From Tretioscincus oriximinensis (Eukaryota > Chordata > Lepidosauria > Squamata > Gymnophthalmidae), in the NCBI GenBank assembly GCA_022410635.1, contig JAJVDF010000450.1:311748-375747 (forward strand): DNA of 64,000 nt, given 5' to 3'. Shown piece by piece: positions 35,121-45,161 of the stretch (within the stretch, counting starts at the first letter, position 1; the number at the start of each line of letters is the position of its first letter). Made by a program: the position numbers and the translations under genes. Below the pieces are notes generated by a model. The model saw only the letters and a list, made by a program, of their open reading frames with translations, did no database searches and was not told where the DNA came from.

Positions 35121-37080
35121 GTCCTACGTCTCTGCCATGAAGGAAGAGCTTACTGCATGTGTTGCAGCTTAGTTTGATGTGTCAAACTAAATTAGATCTG
35201 GAAGGAGTAAAGTCTTCCTTGCCAAAGCTCATGTGTAAATATCACATCTGGTGGTGATGCATGCACTGGCACTCTGAAATGGACTTGCTTCACAAGTAAG
35301 CAATGGAAAAGAAAGCCTGACTCCTTCCCAGCCTGCCCGGCCTTGTTTGCCCCAGAAGTTAAGTCAAGGAAGGAGGAAGACAGACCCGTATCCTCAAATG
35401 ACATTACTTTCATTGCAACATGATGTCATGTGGGTACCCCTGCCCCCAGAAGAACTGGTCCGAGAAATCAGCATTCCCCATGGTAGCCAGGAGAGTTCTG
35501 AAATTGTGAGAATCAAATTGCGATATGTGCAAACCTCCCTGGAGCTCACCCAATATAATATTTTATTTGTTTTTAACTCTTATGTCATCCTTCACATCAT
35601 TAATATAAGAAAATAGACCTCCAGTTGCTAATTGTTATGGGACAGGAGAGAATGAGTTTGTGTGCGCAACATGTGAAAAATAAATTGAGAACTCTGTAAA
35701 GAAAAGACAAAATACTCTCTAGATCCTTTTTTATAGACGATAATAGGTGTTAAAGTCATTCTAATTACCTGACATTACAGCTGGAATGTGGTGTATCTAA
35801 AATAACTTATTTTATAAGGTTAATGCTGTGATAAAAACATCTCTGATAAAAATAGATGGCATCTAGAAAATGGTATATAACATACTGCATGAAATTTAGT
35901 ATTTAAGTTTTTTTTTTTCTTTGGTAAAAAAAAAAACTAATTTAGTGTTAAGTCCTCAAGATCAAGTATTGGCAATTCACATTCAGGTCAGTTTTTGGAA
36001 GTGATTTCCTGAATTTTGTTGGATGTTCAATAAGGTGGAAATGTTTATTCCATTTAAATGAAAATAAGTACACTGAAAAATTAACATGTTTATTTAACAA
36101 ATATTCCATCTTTATGGACTTTCAAGTTTACATAATAAGCTTTCTAGTTAATTTTTGCAAGTACAGTATGCTCGACTTGCATATTTTTAGAAATTAAATA
36201 AAAAGATGAAGTATGCTAAGCTAAATCCTAGAGAAACGTGTGGAATTATGACAGTCAAATAGCAAGCAATTATTTGAATTCCAATGGAATATAGCATTGC
36301 TGAAAGCCATATTAGATTCAAAGAGAGTGGGTGGGGAAAGACAAGCAGCAGATGTAGCCTGTTTTGCTTTGTAATTGAAATTTCTGGAGCATCTGAATCA
36401 ATTGTGTGACCCTACTGAAGAGAATTAGTGATTGCAATCATATCCAGCTAGGTTTTTTTTTTTTTGCAGTGAACCACAGTGGAAATCTTTGTATGCAACA
36501 TGTTTCAGGTGGCTTCTGTTTTCTCACCCCAATATTCCCACACAATGGCTCAGCATAACAGGTTTGCTAATATTCTTTAAACTCATTAAATGAAGCATAG
36601 CAATCTGTAGGAGCCAAGTAGTCAGGAATGGAAAGATGTCAAACTATCTTGTAAAGAACAGTTCTACTTACGGCTGGCAGCTTATTGTGATACACCAATC
36701 TAGGGAATTCAAATGCTTCAAGACAGGAGGTTGTTCTAGCATTGAAACCGTAGATACCCCAAAGAAAAGCCCTACAGAGTCTTTTGTGTTTGTCAGTTGG
36801 TAGAGTCTACTTATGTCTTTTTCTATCCTTACTTTTCCTGCCTTCTACAATAGTTGGGGACAAAGAATTGAAGTACTTGAATTCTCTCTTCCTCTGTGAA
36901 AACAGCTCTCTGCAGGTGTGTGTGCTTTTCTCACGTTGGGATAGTAGGATAATAAGGGTGGGAGGAATTAAAAGGTTGGATTACATAATCAGGAAATATA
37001 AAGTATAGAAAATCTCTGTTTCAGAGGTGAAGCAATAAATTTGTTTGTCCATTTGACTGCTAATACACAGATTTAAATTG
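35121..37080. other. Unassigned sequence
   Basis: The frames at 35192-35413 (minus) and 35347-35616 (plus) have no recognisable domains. The remainder is AT-rich. Confidence 0.35.
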
Positions 37081-38214
37081 CATGTTAAATCCAGTCTGGA
37101 TGCAGCCAGGATGTACTCGGAGCATGTGACTGTTTATAAGCATCATAATCTTTATTTCATAACCTGGCCATTGAAAGCAACTTTAATGTTTAACCTATCA
37201 CCAATTTTGTCTGGTTTGTTTGAGTTTGGACTGGAAACTAGCCAGAAATATTGGAATGCCTGGGAAAAAATACCTGGGAAAGGAACGGTAAACCACCCTG
37301 TGTTGTTGCTAATAACTTAAAGTCATATTCAACTTAGTGGCTCCTTTAACTTCTTGCATATAAATCCAGGGAGTGTGGATAGGTCATTATTAATGTGTCA
37401 GGTTTGTGCTCATTCACATCTCCTTGGAAGAGGCAGTGGTAAACTACTTACATATTGCTGCTGAGAAAACTGCACAGCCATGACCTTGATTTCTTCTCTA
37501 TTAATACAGTTAAAAGATCAAACGAAACAACTATTTAGAAGTAGATCAATAAAGTAGCTGACATCACTCACATTACTTTCATCCCTTTTCACTTGACTAA
37601 CTAGAATGATTTTCAGTCATTTCATGTGGAGTTCAACTCTCAGAAGTGAAATAACCAAATGGTAATCCCTTATGCAACATTTGCTTGCTGAATTTGATAG
37701 CCTTTAATAATAATTGTGATCTTTAACTGCATATAGTAGTTTGATGTAGCTTCCATAGCATAATGCCCTGCAGTAGTGCTAAGACACACCATGGAGGTAT
37801 CTCTTGTGAGAGCTGCCAAGACTCAGCCTGTCTTGCTATTCTGTGCCCAACTTTCCTGTTAAAGCAAGATTGGAAGGTTTGGAGTGCCCACCAGCTGTTT
37901 TTCCACAGGAGAAATAACAGTGGTGAGCAGAAAGTGACTCCAACCCTTAAGATATTTTAAAAGGAAAACTTTTTCCTTTGAAATCACCAGTTTGGCAACA
38001 AAGGGAGCCACAGCCCATGGCATACTGATTAGCCAATTGCAACTAAGATTTACAGTAGAATTTCATTGGGGACATCGGTTATTTCATGCTTTGTGTTTGT
38101 GGACAGTGAGCAATGAAAATGTAAGTACTTTACATTGCTTTATACAGAAGTATGGTTACAAAAACTTCCTCTTGCGCTCTTATTCTACAAAAACTTAAAA
38201 CTACTAACTTTTTC
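37081..38214. other. Unassigned sequence, possible old retroposon near 37230-37490
   Basis: The phrases gggaaaggaacggtaaacca and aagaggcagtggtaaactac, about 160 bp apart, look like two versions of the same decayed repeat phrase. No ends or promoter boxes could be placed. Nothing else is supported. Confidence 0.25.
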
Positions 38215-38275
38215 ATGTTAGTCTTGAATGTGCTAAAAATTCTGATGGAGACTAACATGGCTACTTCAGTAAGTT
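38215..38275. mobile_element. Penelope-like terminal fragment
   Basis: catgttagtcttgaatgtgc and gagactaacatggctac resemble the PLE terminal phrases (ttagtctcaaagtgct and gagactaac). Very short. Confidence 0.35.
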
Positions 38276-39345
38276 AGAATTCTTTTATTCGCATCATGAC
38301 CAGTTGCATTAAGTGTGTAATAATTAACTGATTTGTTTACTGTAAGGCTTGTTTTGATATAAACTAACTTCTATTAATCCATAATCATAAAATCGAATAT
38401 ACAGAACAATAAAGTAACAGTTTAAATCCCTGTTTGCATAGGCTCGATATTGTGCTTTTAAGGCTCTATAACACATTAGATGTGTTGAAACAGATCCCTA
38501 AAACACATTATTTATGTCTGTGCAAACTGGGCCATAGAACTGTCAGCTAATGTGGAGTGGTAGTTAGGGAGTCTTATTTTGAAGTCACCTTGTTCAGTTC
38601 TGCACTCTTTGATGAAGCCAGCTTGGTGTCCTTGGTTGAAAAAACAGTGTATAAAAACCAAGTATTATTTCCATCTTATTTCAGCAATAAAATGTCTTCA
38701 GTAAACCAGATATATTATTTTCTACAGCAGAGCCATTTTTTTTTTTACTAAAAGGTAATGTCAGAAGTGGTAAGAAGTTCAGCACAGAAGGGATCATAAA
38801 TGTTTTAACAGCATCCATAATTGTATTCATAAAAGTAAAACCAGACTATGTAGAAAAGCCGTTATTTACTGATGACATACAGAAACAGGGCACTGAAATT
38901 AGCAGCTTTAAGTCAAGACAAAGGGAAATTATTAGTTTGCGACATCTAACAACATATAATTAGCCTTTGGAATTTATTGCAACAGGAATTATTATTTGCC
39001 ACTGTAGCTTTGAAAAATAATTGCATAATTGCAGTGAGTATGAGTTTATTAGAGGGTAGGAATGATGATATCAGAGGGTAGCCCCTGTGCTGCCATATAA
39101 AGTAAATTAACTACAGCGGACGGATATCATTGTGAAATTTTGGTTCTAAATATTGGATAAATTTAACTACCATTTTCAAGCTTATTTTTGATAAATTTAT
39201 TATTTTTAATCTTATTATGTGAGAAAATTGCTTTGCTTTGATTTATTTTTAAATGCACATTATGCATGATTGTACATATTTAACCAAGAACTGAATTATC
39301 CTTCTGTCTATGCAGGACCATATTTAGGCAAAACATTGATACTGA
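38276..39345. other. AT-rich sequence, possible conserved block at 38860-39070
   Basis: 38860-39070 is repeat-free with several octamer-like and ATTA-type motifs (catataattagcctttgg, ataattgcataattgcag). Otherwise nothing is recognisable. Confidence 0.25.
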
Positions 39346-39489
39346 TACAGTAAAACCCCGGTTATCCGAACTAAAGGGGGCGGAGGCGTTTCGGATAACG
39401 CAATTTTTCCGATAAACCATTTAATGGTTTAAATCCGTTGTCTTGCCCCGGCCGCCTCCTCCCTTCCTCCCTGCAGGGCGGCGGGCACG

Positions 39490-39590
39490 ATGGCGGCACA
39501 GCGGAAGATGTCGCGGGCGGGCGAGAGCCTCTACGGGGTGCTGGGGCTGCCCAAGGGTGCCTCCGCCGCCGACGTCAAGCGCGCCTACAG
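39490..39590 (+). pseudogene. Captured first coding exon of a cysteine-string-protein (DNAJC5-family) gene
   Basis: From the ATG at 39490 the frame reads MAAQRKMSRAGESLYGVLGL, then PKGASAADVKRAY and a split Arg codon. DNAJC5-family proteins share this N terminus: a short basic leader, GE(S/A)LY.(V/I)LGL.K.A(S/T)...(D/E)(V/I)K(K/R)(S/A/T)YR, which is helix I and the start of helix II of the J domain. The frame meets CAG|gtacac at 39590, a good splice donor, about where I recall the family's first coding exon ending; a pyrimidine tract ending ccctgcag lies at about 39475, a good acceptor. So exon plus flanking intron is present, meaning a DNA-level copy rather than a retrocopy. The HPD catalytic motif and the cysteine string would be in later exons and are absent. 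Which paralogue donated it is unclear. Confidence 0.6.
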
Positions 39591-39716
39591 GTACACCGGG
39601 CGGGGGAGTGGCGGGCCCCCGGGGGCTCTTCGACAGGACCCACGGCCGGGCCCTCTGGAGCCGGGCTCGCGCTCTGACGCCACGACAGGGTGGGGGAGGA
39701 AACCGAAACCGTTTCA

Positions 39717-40172
39717 TAAGAACATAAGAACATAAGAAGAGCCATACTGTGTCACACAGAGGCCCACCAGATGCACCTGGGCAGTCCGAACAGAGGAAAG
39801 CAAAATATGCACCTGTTCATGACTCCCTGCAAATGGTATTTCAGGAGTCCTGCCTGTTGCTTCATCCCAGAGGCAACATCCAGACATCCATCCTAGTATC
39901 CATTTATACCTTTGGTGTCCATAGACCTGTCTAGTCCTGTCTTGAAACTATCCAAGCTGTTAGCTACCACTACCTCTTCAGGAAGTAAATTCCACAGGCC
40001 GATGACCCTCTGGGTGAAAAAATACTTTCCTTTGTCTGTTCTCACTTTTCTACCCAACAGTTTTAAGGAGTGCCCTCTGGTCCTTGTGTTGTGTGATAGA
40101 GAAAACATTTTTTTCTCTATTCACCCTGTCGATCCCATGCATGATTTTGTACACTTCAATCAGATCACCCCT
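39717..40172 (-). mobile_element. CR1-type LINE 3' end nested in the pogo/Tigger-like element
   Basis: The plus strand starts with the octamer tail complement (ataagaacataagaacataa) and runs through the 3' untranslated region into the ORF2 C terminus. In minus translation FSLSHNTRTRGHSLKLLGRK, KYFFTQRVIGLWNLLPEEVV and LDRSMDTKG are intact and uninterrupted up to YKIMHGIDRVN. It is 5'-truncated at about 40172. Its clean frame implies recent insertion, later than the acquisition of the GC-rich cargo it splits. No TSD is evident, normal for CR1. Confidence 0.9.
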
Positions 40173-40765
40173 GAACCAGGAAGCGGCGTCCGCGGGGGGA
40201 GGAGGGGAGGGAGGGGCGCCCGGGGCCGAACCGCAGCCTCCCGCCTCCCTGAGGCCCACGGGGCACCGTCCGGGCCCTTTCCTCTCCTGCCACTGGCGGC
40301 CCCGGGGCCAAGCCTCGCCCAGAGTCCACTCTCGGGCCGCCGGAACTTCCACAGGCCNCCCGTGGGCCTTGGCGCAAGTGCAGACCGGGTGTTTAGNGCC
40401 CCCTTGGCCCGCCTTGCCCTGGCCGGGTTCTGCCACAAGGAGCTCGCTGCCCACCTGCCGTTCTGGGCCGGCAAACGCCGCTGCAGGGGGCCGCAGGGGG
40501 TCCCAAAGGCGCCTCCTGGAACAGGGCGGGGCCGAGCGCGAGCATCGACAGAAGCAGAAACGCGGCGCCCCCAAGTGGGAGAGCAAAGGGAGCCGTCCTG
40601 GGGCTGAGAGGTCCGCTGTTCCCTGCACCAGGAAGGGGCCCTGGGAGCCCCAGGACGGGGTTGGAAAGCAGAGGAACCGGGTCGGGCGCAAGGAAGAGGC
40701 TCCCCCGGCCTTCTCGCGCCACGAGCCACGCCGGAAGAAGCCTTTTTCCACCTTTTAACTGTCAC
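40173..40765. other. CpG-rich cargo segment of unknown origin
   Basis: Highly GC- and CpG-rich throughout, with unresolved bases at 40358 and 40397. Long overlapping frames on both strands (over 200 codons) are the result of few AT-rich stops and extend into the neighbouring CR1, so none is accepted. It ends in ggaagaagcctttttccacc, shared with the position-1 element, so the last 30-40 bp are transposon rather than cargo. It may be the intron following the captured exon, or a second captured locus. Confidence 0.5.
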
Positions 40766-40838
40766 GTGTTGCAGGTTGGAAGCTTCAGTTAAGCCGGGTT
40801 TCGGTTAACCGAAGTCCGGATAAACGGGGTTTTACTGT

Positions 40839-41719
40839 AGTATTAAAAAGATATTAATATTTTTATTGCTTTTATTATTATAACACCTGAAGTAGCTGTG
40901 GGAAGAGGGGGAGTAAAATAAATAAAGTAAATAAGTAAATTACAGTCCATGGGCAAAATACAGCCTAATCCGACCCTACGTCTATGCATTACTGGGGGAG
41001 ATACAAATTTTAAAGGTTGACTGGATGAATTTTTCATCGAACCTTGTTTTGTACTTTTCTATGAAGTTTAGTTGATTATTTGTTGAAAGTAAATCAGATT
41101 TGGCTATTCTGCATGAGTAGATTTAAATTTTAGTATCTCATTTCAGATTAGATACTTATTTAAAAAGCAGATAGTTCTTTTAGAAAATACCTCACTAATA
41201 CTGAAACTTAAGCCTGTTATTTCAAAATCTTTAATGGTTTCATGGTGGCTTTAAAAGAAAGCAGAAAAGAGAAATTTGATTAGTTTTAAGGATTGACAAA
41301 CTGTAATCAATATTCAATTATTGCTTTGCTAATTAGCAGAAGATGGTGTTCATTTGTAGTTAACATATTTGCAGTTAACTTTTCCTCTACTTTTCTATAT
41401 CAGAATGCTGACATAAAAGCAGCATGTATAATTACTCTTTTAATTACACGTTTCAGTTATTTGTATAGTTAGTCTTAAGAGAATTTTCACTTCCCTTGAA
41501 TCAGTATGGGGAAAACTGTATTCAGCAAGAATGATTTACTTCATCTCTCTTAATAGCACATTCTGTCTTCTCTATTAATAACCTTTTCATTTGTGGATAA
41601 GGGAACACTTTTTGAAAGAACAACCATAGTTTTACAGACCAGAATGTTTTTGACAAATAGGATTATGCATGTCCAAAATTCAAATAAATAATCATGTGTA
41701 TGGGAATCAGAATTTCTCA
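40839..41719. other. Unassigned AT-rich sequence
   Basis: Nothing recognisable. Confidence 0.4.
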
Positions 41720-41985
41720 TAAAGGGGGTCTTGAAGCATCTTAGAGACTAACAAAAGAAATTTGGTAGCACGAGCTTTTGTAGGCTAAAGCTACATCCAG
41801 ATGTTGTCTATTTATTCCACTATAGTTGGATATTTTGGAATAAAGCAGTCCAGATAGTATTTTATTCTGGAATATTTGACTATAGTGGGATAAATAAATG
41901 ACACGTCGATAAAGCTTTAGCCTGGCACATACTACCATTTTATTTTTTGTTGGACTCTAATTAGTGCTATAAGACCCCCTTGCTA
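41720..41985. mobile_element. Fold-back Penelope-terminus-like element
   Basis: The outer arms start aagggggtcttgaagcatct and, in complement, aagggggtcttatagcac. Inner arms around ttattccactatagttggat and its complement (gactatagtgggataaataa) pair again. The arms contain gagactaac and gcacgagcttttgtagg, decayed PLE terminal phrases. The whole is a ~265-bp imperfect palindrome. Confidence 0.6.
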
Positions 41986-42439
41986 AAATTAATATCCAAA
42001 ATATGCACAGTAGTTTTACATCTGAATTTGACCTACATCTCTGACCACAATTTAACATTAACATTGGAATCTAATATTGACAATTTAAAAAATTCTATTT
42101 AATCCTATTATCAGAATTGCTGCCAGCATAAATGACAACACTGAATAAAACTTTCAAAACTAGGTTATGCTGTTTCATCCACTGTCTCTTTTGAAATCAT
42201 CATTTATGTTAGGTGTAAAATCTAAAGTTACTGTTTTCTTTCTACTGATAGATGTTCATTGTGTAACCTGTTAATACTCATATGGACATGTAAATAAATG
42301 CAGCGATATTATGTCCTAACTACTTACATCAACAGATGATTATTATTGTTATTACCTCTGTTGGTTTCCTTGCAATATTAATAGGTGTAACCACCCACCA
42401 CTAAGCCCAAAGAACATGGATCACTTTTTTTTTAATACA
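41986..42439. other. Unassigned AT-rich sequence
   Basis: Nothing recognisable. Confidence 0.4.
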
Positions 42440-43069
42440 TGAACATAATCATAGAAACAACAAGAGAAAAAGTGCCACTCCCCACTAATACAGGAAAAGT
42501 GTCACAAATACCAAGTAGAGTAAAATATAATATGCAAATACCAAGGATAGTAAAATATAATATGCAAATACCAAGGATAGTAAAATATAATATACATGGA
42601 ATAACAAGATAGATGCTCACAAAAGAGTCAAAATGCTTGCCAATCTGAAAATAACATGCATGTGATATATAATAGAATTAAACCAGCAAAACTATCGGCC
42701 TGCTAAGAATATAGGATGCTCAAACAATCCAAAGGTACAGAGTCCTGAAAAGAAGAACAAGAAGAGCAACAAGGATCCGGTGACTCCTGGTTAGGCTTCA
42801 ATTGTGTTGTATCTGCCTCCCAGTGTAGCAGAATTTATGTGTAGAGCATTCCTAACAGATGAATAAATCAGCCATCAGCCAAACACCTCCCGTGCAGCAA
42901 TACAACTGAGTTTTCGTTAATCTTTTTCAAGGCTTGGTGCTGTGAACAGTTGACCATACCGGAATCTGTTCATATACACAATATGGTAAATCTCTATGCT
43001 GTAATACTAGAGTTCTAATTATATTAGTTAGCAGTTTACATACATTTTTAGTAACGTTGAAACATCATG
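42440..43069. repeat. Left arm of the long inverted repeat
   Basis: It pairs with 44581-45155 over its whole length at an estimated 80 percent or better (for example aagaagaacaagaagagcaa against ttgttgttcttcttgttctt, and gcagtttacatacattttta against aaaaacgcatgtaaactgc). It is longer than the right arm mainly because of a local tandem expansion at 42506-42595. Confidence 0.85.
42506..42595. repeat. 30-bp tandem repeat, three copies
   Basis: The unit (aaataccaaggatag plus taaaatataatatgc) occurs three times head to tail. The opposite arm has a single copy (about 45059-45094), so the expansion happened after the arms formed. The repeated ILYFT(I/L)LGIC in a minus frame is its translation. Confidence 0.9.
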
Positions 43070-43230
43070 TTTCTGGTATCCTGGGCAATGCAGCTGACTG
43101 CAAACGCCCCTAACAGCTCACTTTACATGTTTTTATACACTTAAGTGGTCACACCTGTTAATCTAGATTATCCTTCTTAAAGGTGATACCCACTTAATTT
43201 TAATATGTGAACTATATACCTCTAGAGAAA

Positions 43231-43431
43231 ATTTCAGAGAAATAGCCGTGTTAGTCTAGTAGAAAGTCCAGCAAGGGAGCTAGCAGCACTTTGAGACTAA
43301 CTTGAGAAAAGTGGGTGGCATAAGCTTTTATAGACACGTCTACTTCTTCAGATGCATTTGAAGAAGTAGACGTGTCTATACAAGGTTATGCCACCCACTT
43401 TTCTCAAGTTAGTCTCAAAGTGCTGCTACTT
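43231..43431. mobile_element. Penelope terminal fold-back unit with 11-bp TSD
   Basis: The arm tagcactttgagactaactt...gacacgtctacttcttcag is followed by its complement (gaagtagacgtgtctat...agttagtctcaaagtgctgc), a near-perfect palindrome centred near 43357. The unit is bracketed by ctctagagaaa at 43220-43230 and again at 43432-43442. The direct repeat suggests that this unit, with no coding part, inserted on its own. Confidence 0.75.
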
Positions 43432-43494
43432 CTCTAGAGAAAGGTTAAGGATGGAAACAAAACACAATATTTATCCCAAAAAACTGGACAGGTC

Positions 43495-43815
43495 TCACTC
43501 TTGATTTAAGCCCCATGGTGTATTACATGAACCCAATCTATGGATCCATTTTGCTTCTTCCTGCATCAACCCCCTTTTGATATCTCTATAGATAGCTGTT
43601 GTAATCTTAAAGCAATGTATCACTAGAAATTTTAAATCCCTGTGATTATGTCCCGTCTGATGGAAATGTTGTACTAATGGAGCGTCAAAATGTGTATTTA
43701 AAATTTGTAATGAATGTTCCAGTTTTCTAGTTCGTATGAACTTCAATATTTTAGATAAGAACTGCTCTCTCAAGAGCACTTGGTGGTAAATCTTTGCTGG
43801 CTTACAAACAACCAC
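43495..43815 (-). pseudogene. Penelope-like endonuclease C-terminal fragment, lineage 1
   Basis: A 106-codon frame on minus. Residues 44-56 (DAPLVQHFHQTGH) and 83-105 (LMQEEAKWIHRLGSCNTPWG then LN) fit the C-terminal half of PLE GIY-YIG endonucleases, where a (P/S)...HF...GH block precedes L.(Q/R)(R/E)E..WI..L....P.GLN. The Glu at residue 86 or 87 sits where the family's catalytic acid lies. The N-terminal GIY..YIG pair is missing: the frame starts with MVVCKPAK at the junction with the plus-strand PLE. Upstream reverse transcriptase is absent, so it is nonfunctional. It is diverged enough from the plus-strand copy to be a separate lineage. Confidence 0.65.
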
Positions 43816-43861
43816 CCAACCTCAACTACTCACACAGAGGACACAGAACACTGATGGAGAA

Positions 43862-44308
43862 ATGGGAACTAGACCCTGCCACAAACCCAGATGTCAACTC
43901 TGCTCACACATCCACCGTGGCAATGTAATCATGGGACCTGATAATACTACCCACAATATTAGAGGCACTTTTACATCTTCTAATGTGGTCTATTCCATTT
44001 TCTGCCAACAATGCCCCTCAATACTCTACATTGGACAAACAGGACAATCTCTACGCCAGAGAATAAATGGACACAAATCAGATATTCGAAATGGCAACAC
44101 ACAGAAACCAGTTGCTGAACATTTCAGCCTTCTAGGACATTCTATCTCAGACCTCAGGATTACAGTCCTTGAACAAAGAAACTACAAAGGAAGATTTGAA
44201 AGAGAAGCAGCAGAACTTGAATACATTCATAAGTTCCAGGCCATCAACAAAGGACTTAACAAAGATAATCATTTCCTGGCCAATTATACATTTTATGACA
44301 CCTGTTAA
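43862..44308 (+). pseudogene. Penelope-like GIY-YIG endonuclease, lineage 2, uninterrupted
   Basis: This 148-codon frame ends at TAA (about 44306). Residues 6-16 (CHKPRCQLCSH) form the Cys/His zinc-binding-like motif that precedes the nuclease in PLEs. Residues 43-61 (VYSIFCQQCPSILYIGQTG) are the VYS...YIG pair of the GIY-YIG fold. The Arg of LRQRINGH (64-71) is the expected catalytic Arg, PVAEHF...GH (83-93) is the linker block, and a Glu within FEREAAELEY (112-121) is the likely catalytic acid. In life the enzyme nicks target DNA for reverse transcription. The reverse transcriptase that should precede it is missing, so the element is 5'-truncated; the Met is only the first in frame. The open frame suggests youth. 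Confidence 0.85.
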
Positions 44309-44499
44309 GTATTCGATTGATTTACTACCGGACATTGTCTCTTGTTGCCCCAGTGACTTTTTCACACGAGAGGATTAGTTTCTGCTATTTACCTCTTTTT
44401 CTAAACCTGAAATTCATACCCCATCACATTTGCATATGCCTTCTCATCTCTGATACCCATTTTTCTATAAATACCTGACCCTGACACTAGTCCCTCAGC

Positions 44500-44582
44500 A
44501 TCTAAAGAACTAGATATGCCTACGAAAGCTCATGCCACCCACTTTTCTCCTGTTAGTCTCAAAGTGCTACTGGCCCCTTTGA
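44500..44582 (+). mobile_element. 3' terminus of the lineage 2 Penelope-like element
   Basis: catctaaagaactagatatg, gcctacgaaagctcatgcca, ttagtctcaaagtgctactg: the same terminal phrase as in the fold-back unit, in its single-arm form, placed about 200 bp after the endonuclease stop. This links the short terminal repeats elsewhere in the window to the GIY-YIG element. Confidence 0.75.
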
Positions 44583-45155
44583 TGATGTTACAACATCACT
44601 AAAAACGCATGTAAACTGCTAACATACATAATTAGAACTCTAGAATTACAGCATAGATATTTACCATATTGTGTATATGAACAGTTTTGGTATGGTCAAC
44701 TGTTCACAGCATACAGCCTTGAAAATTCTGCTGCATTGCTGTGCNGGAGGCGTTTGGCTGATGTCTGATTTATTCATCTATTAGGAACGCCCTACACATA
44801 AGCTTTGCTACACTGGGAGGCAGATAAAATGCAATTGAAGCCTTACCAGGAGTCACCGCTAACCAGGAGCCACCGGATCCTTGTTGTTCTTCTTGTTCTT
44901 CTTTTCGGGACTCGGTACCTTTGGACTGTTTGGGCATCCTATATTCTTATCAGGCCAATAGTTTTGCTGTTATAGTTCTATTATATATCACATGCATGTT
45001 ATTTTCAGACTGGCAAGCATTTTGACTATTTTGTGAGCATCTATCTTGTTATTCCATGTATATTATACTTTACTATACTTGGTATTTGCATACTTTTGTG
45101 AGACTTTTCCTGTATTAGTGGGGAGTGGCTCTTTTTCTCTTGTTGTTTCTATACA
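44581..45155. repeat. Right arm of the long inverted repeat
   Basis: Reverse complement of 42440-43069 apart from the tandem expansion. One unresolved base at 44744. It is interrupted near its outer end by the hAT element at 45162; the residual sequence gaacataatcataaac after it may be the outermost bases. Confidence 0.85.
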
Positions 45156-45161
45156 TGTACC

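Larger units (their letters stand above)
39348..40836. mobile_element. pogo/Tigger-like element carrying captured CpG-rich genomic DNA
   Basis: The element is bounded by cagtaaaaccccggttatcc on the left and, in complement, cagtaaaaccccgtttatcc on the right, flanked by TA at 39346-39347 and 40837-40838. It is 1489 bp, including a 0.46-kb CR1 insertion. The terminal 50-60 bp match those of the position-1 element (gggggcgg..tttcggataa on the left; taagccgggtttcggttaa on the right). Between the ends lies CpG-island-like sequence foreign to the AT-rich surroundings, including a DNAJC5-like exon. There is no transposase. This is the arrangement of a Pack-type element: transposon ends around acquired host DNA. 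Confidence 0.8.

Noticed and set aside
40050..40765. Overlapping frames of about 200-230 codons on both strands
   Set aside because: They run across the boundary between the CR1 insertion and the GC-rich cargo, and exist because CpG-rich DNA has few stops. No domain apart from the CR1 tail.
42440..42640. The 30-bp tandem repeat as a CRISPR-like array
   Set aside because: Units are directly adjacent with no spacers, and the organism is a eukaryote.
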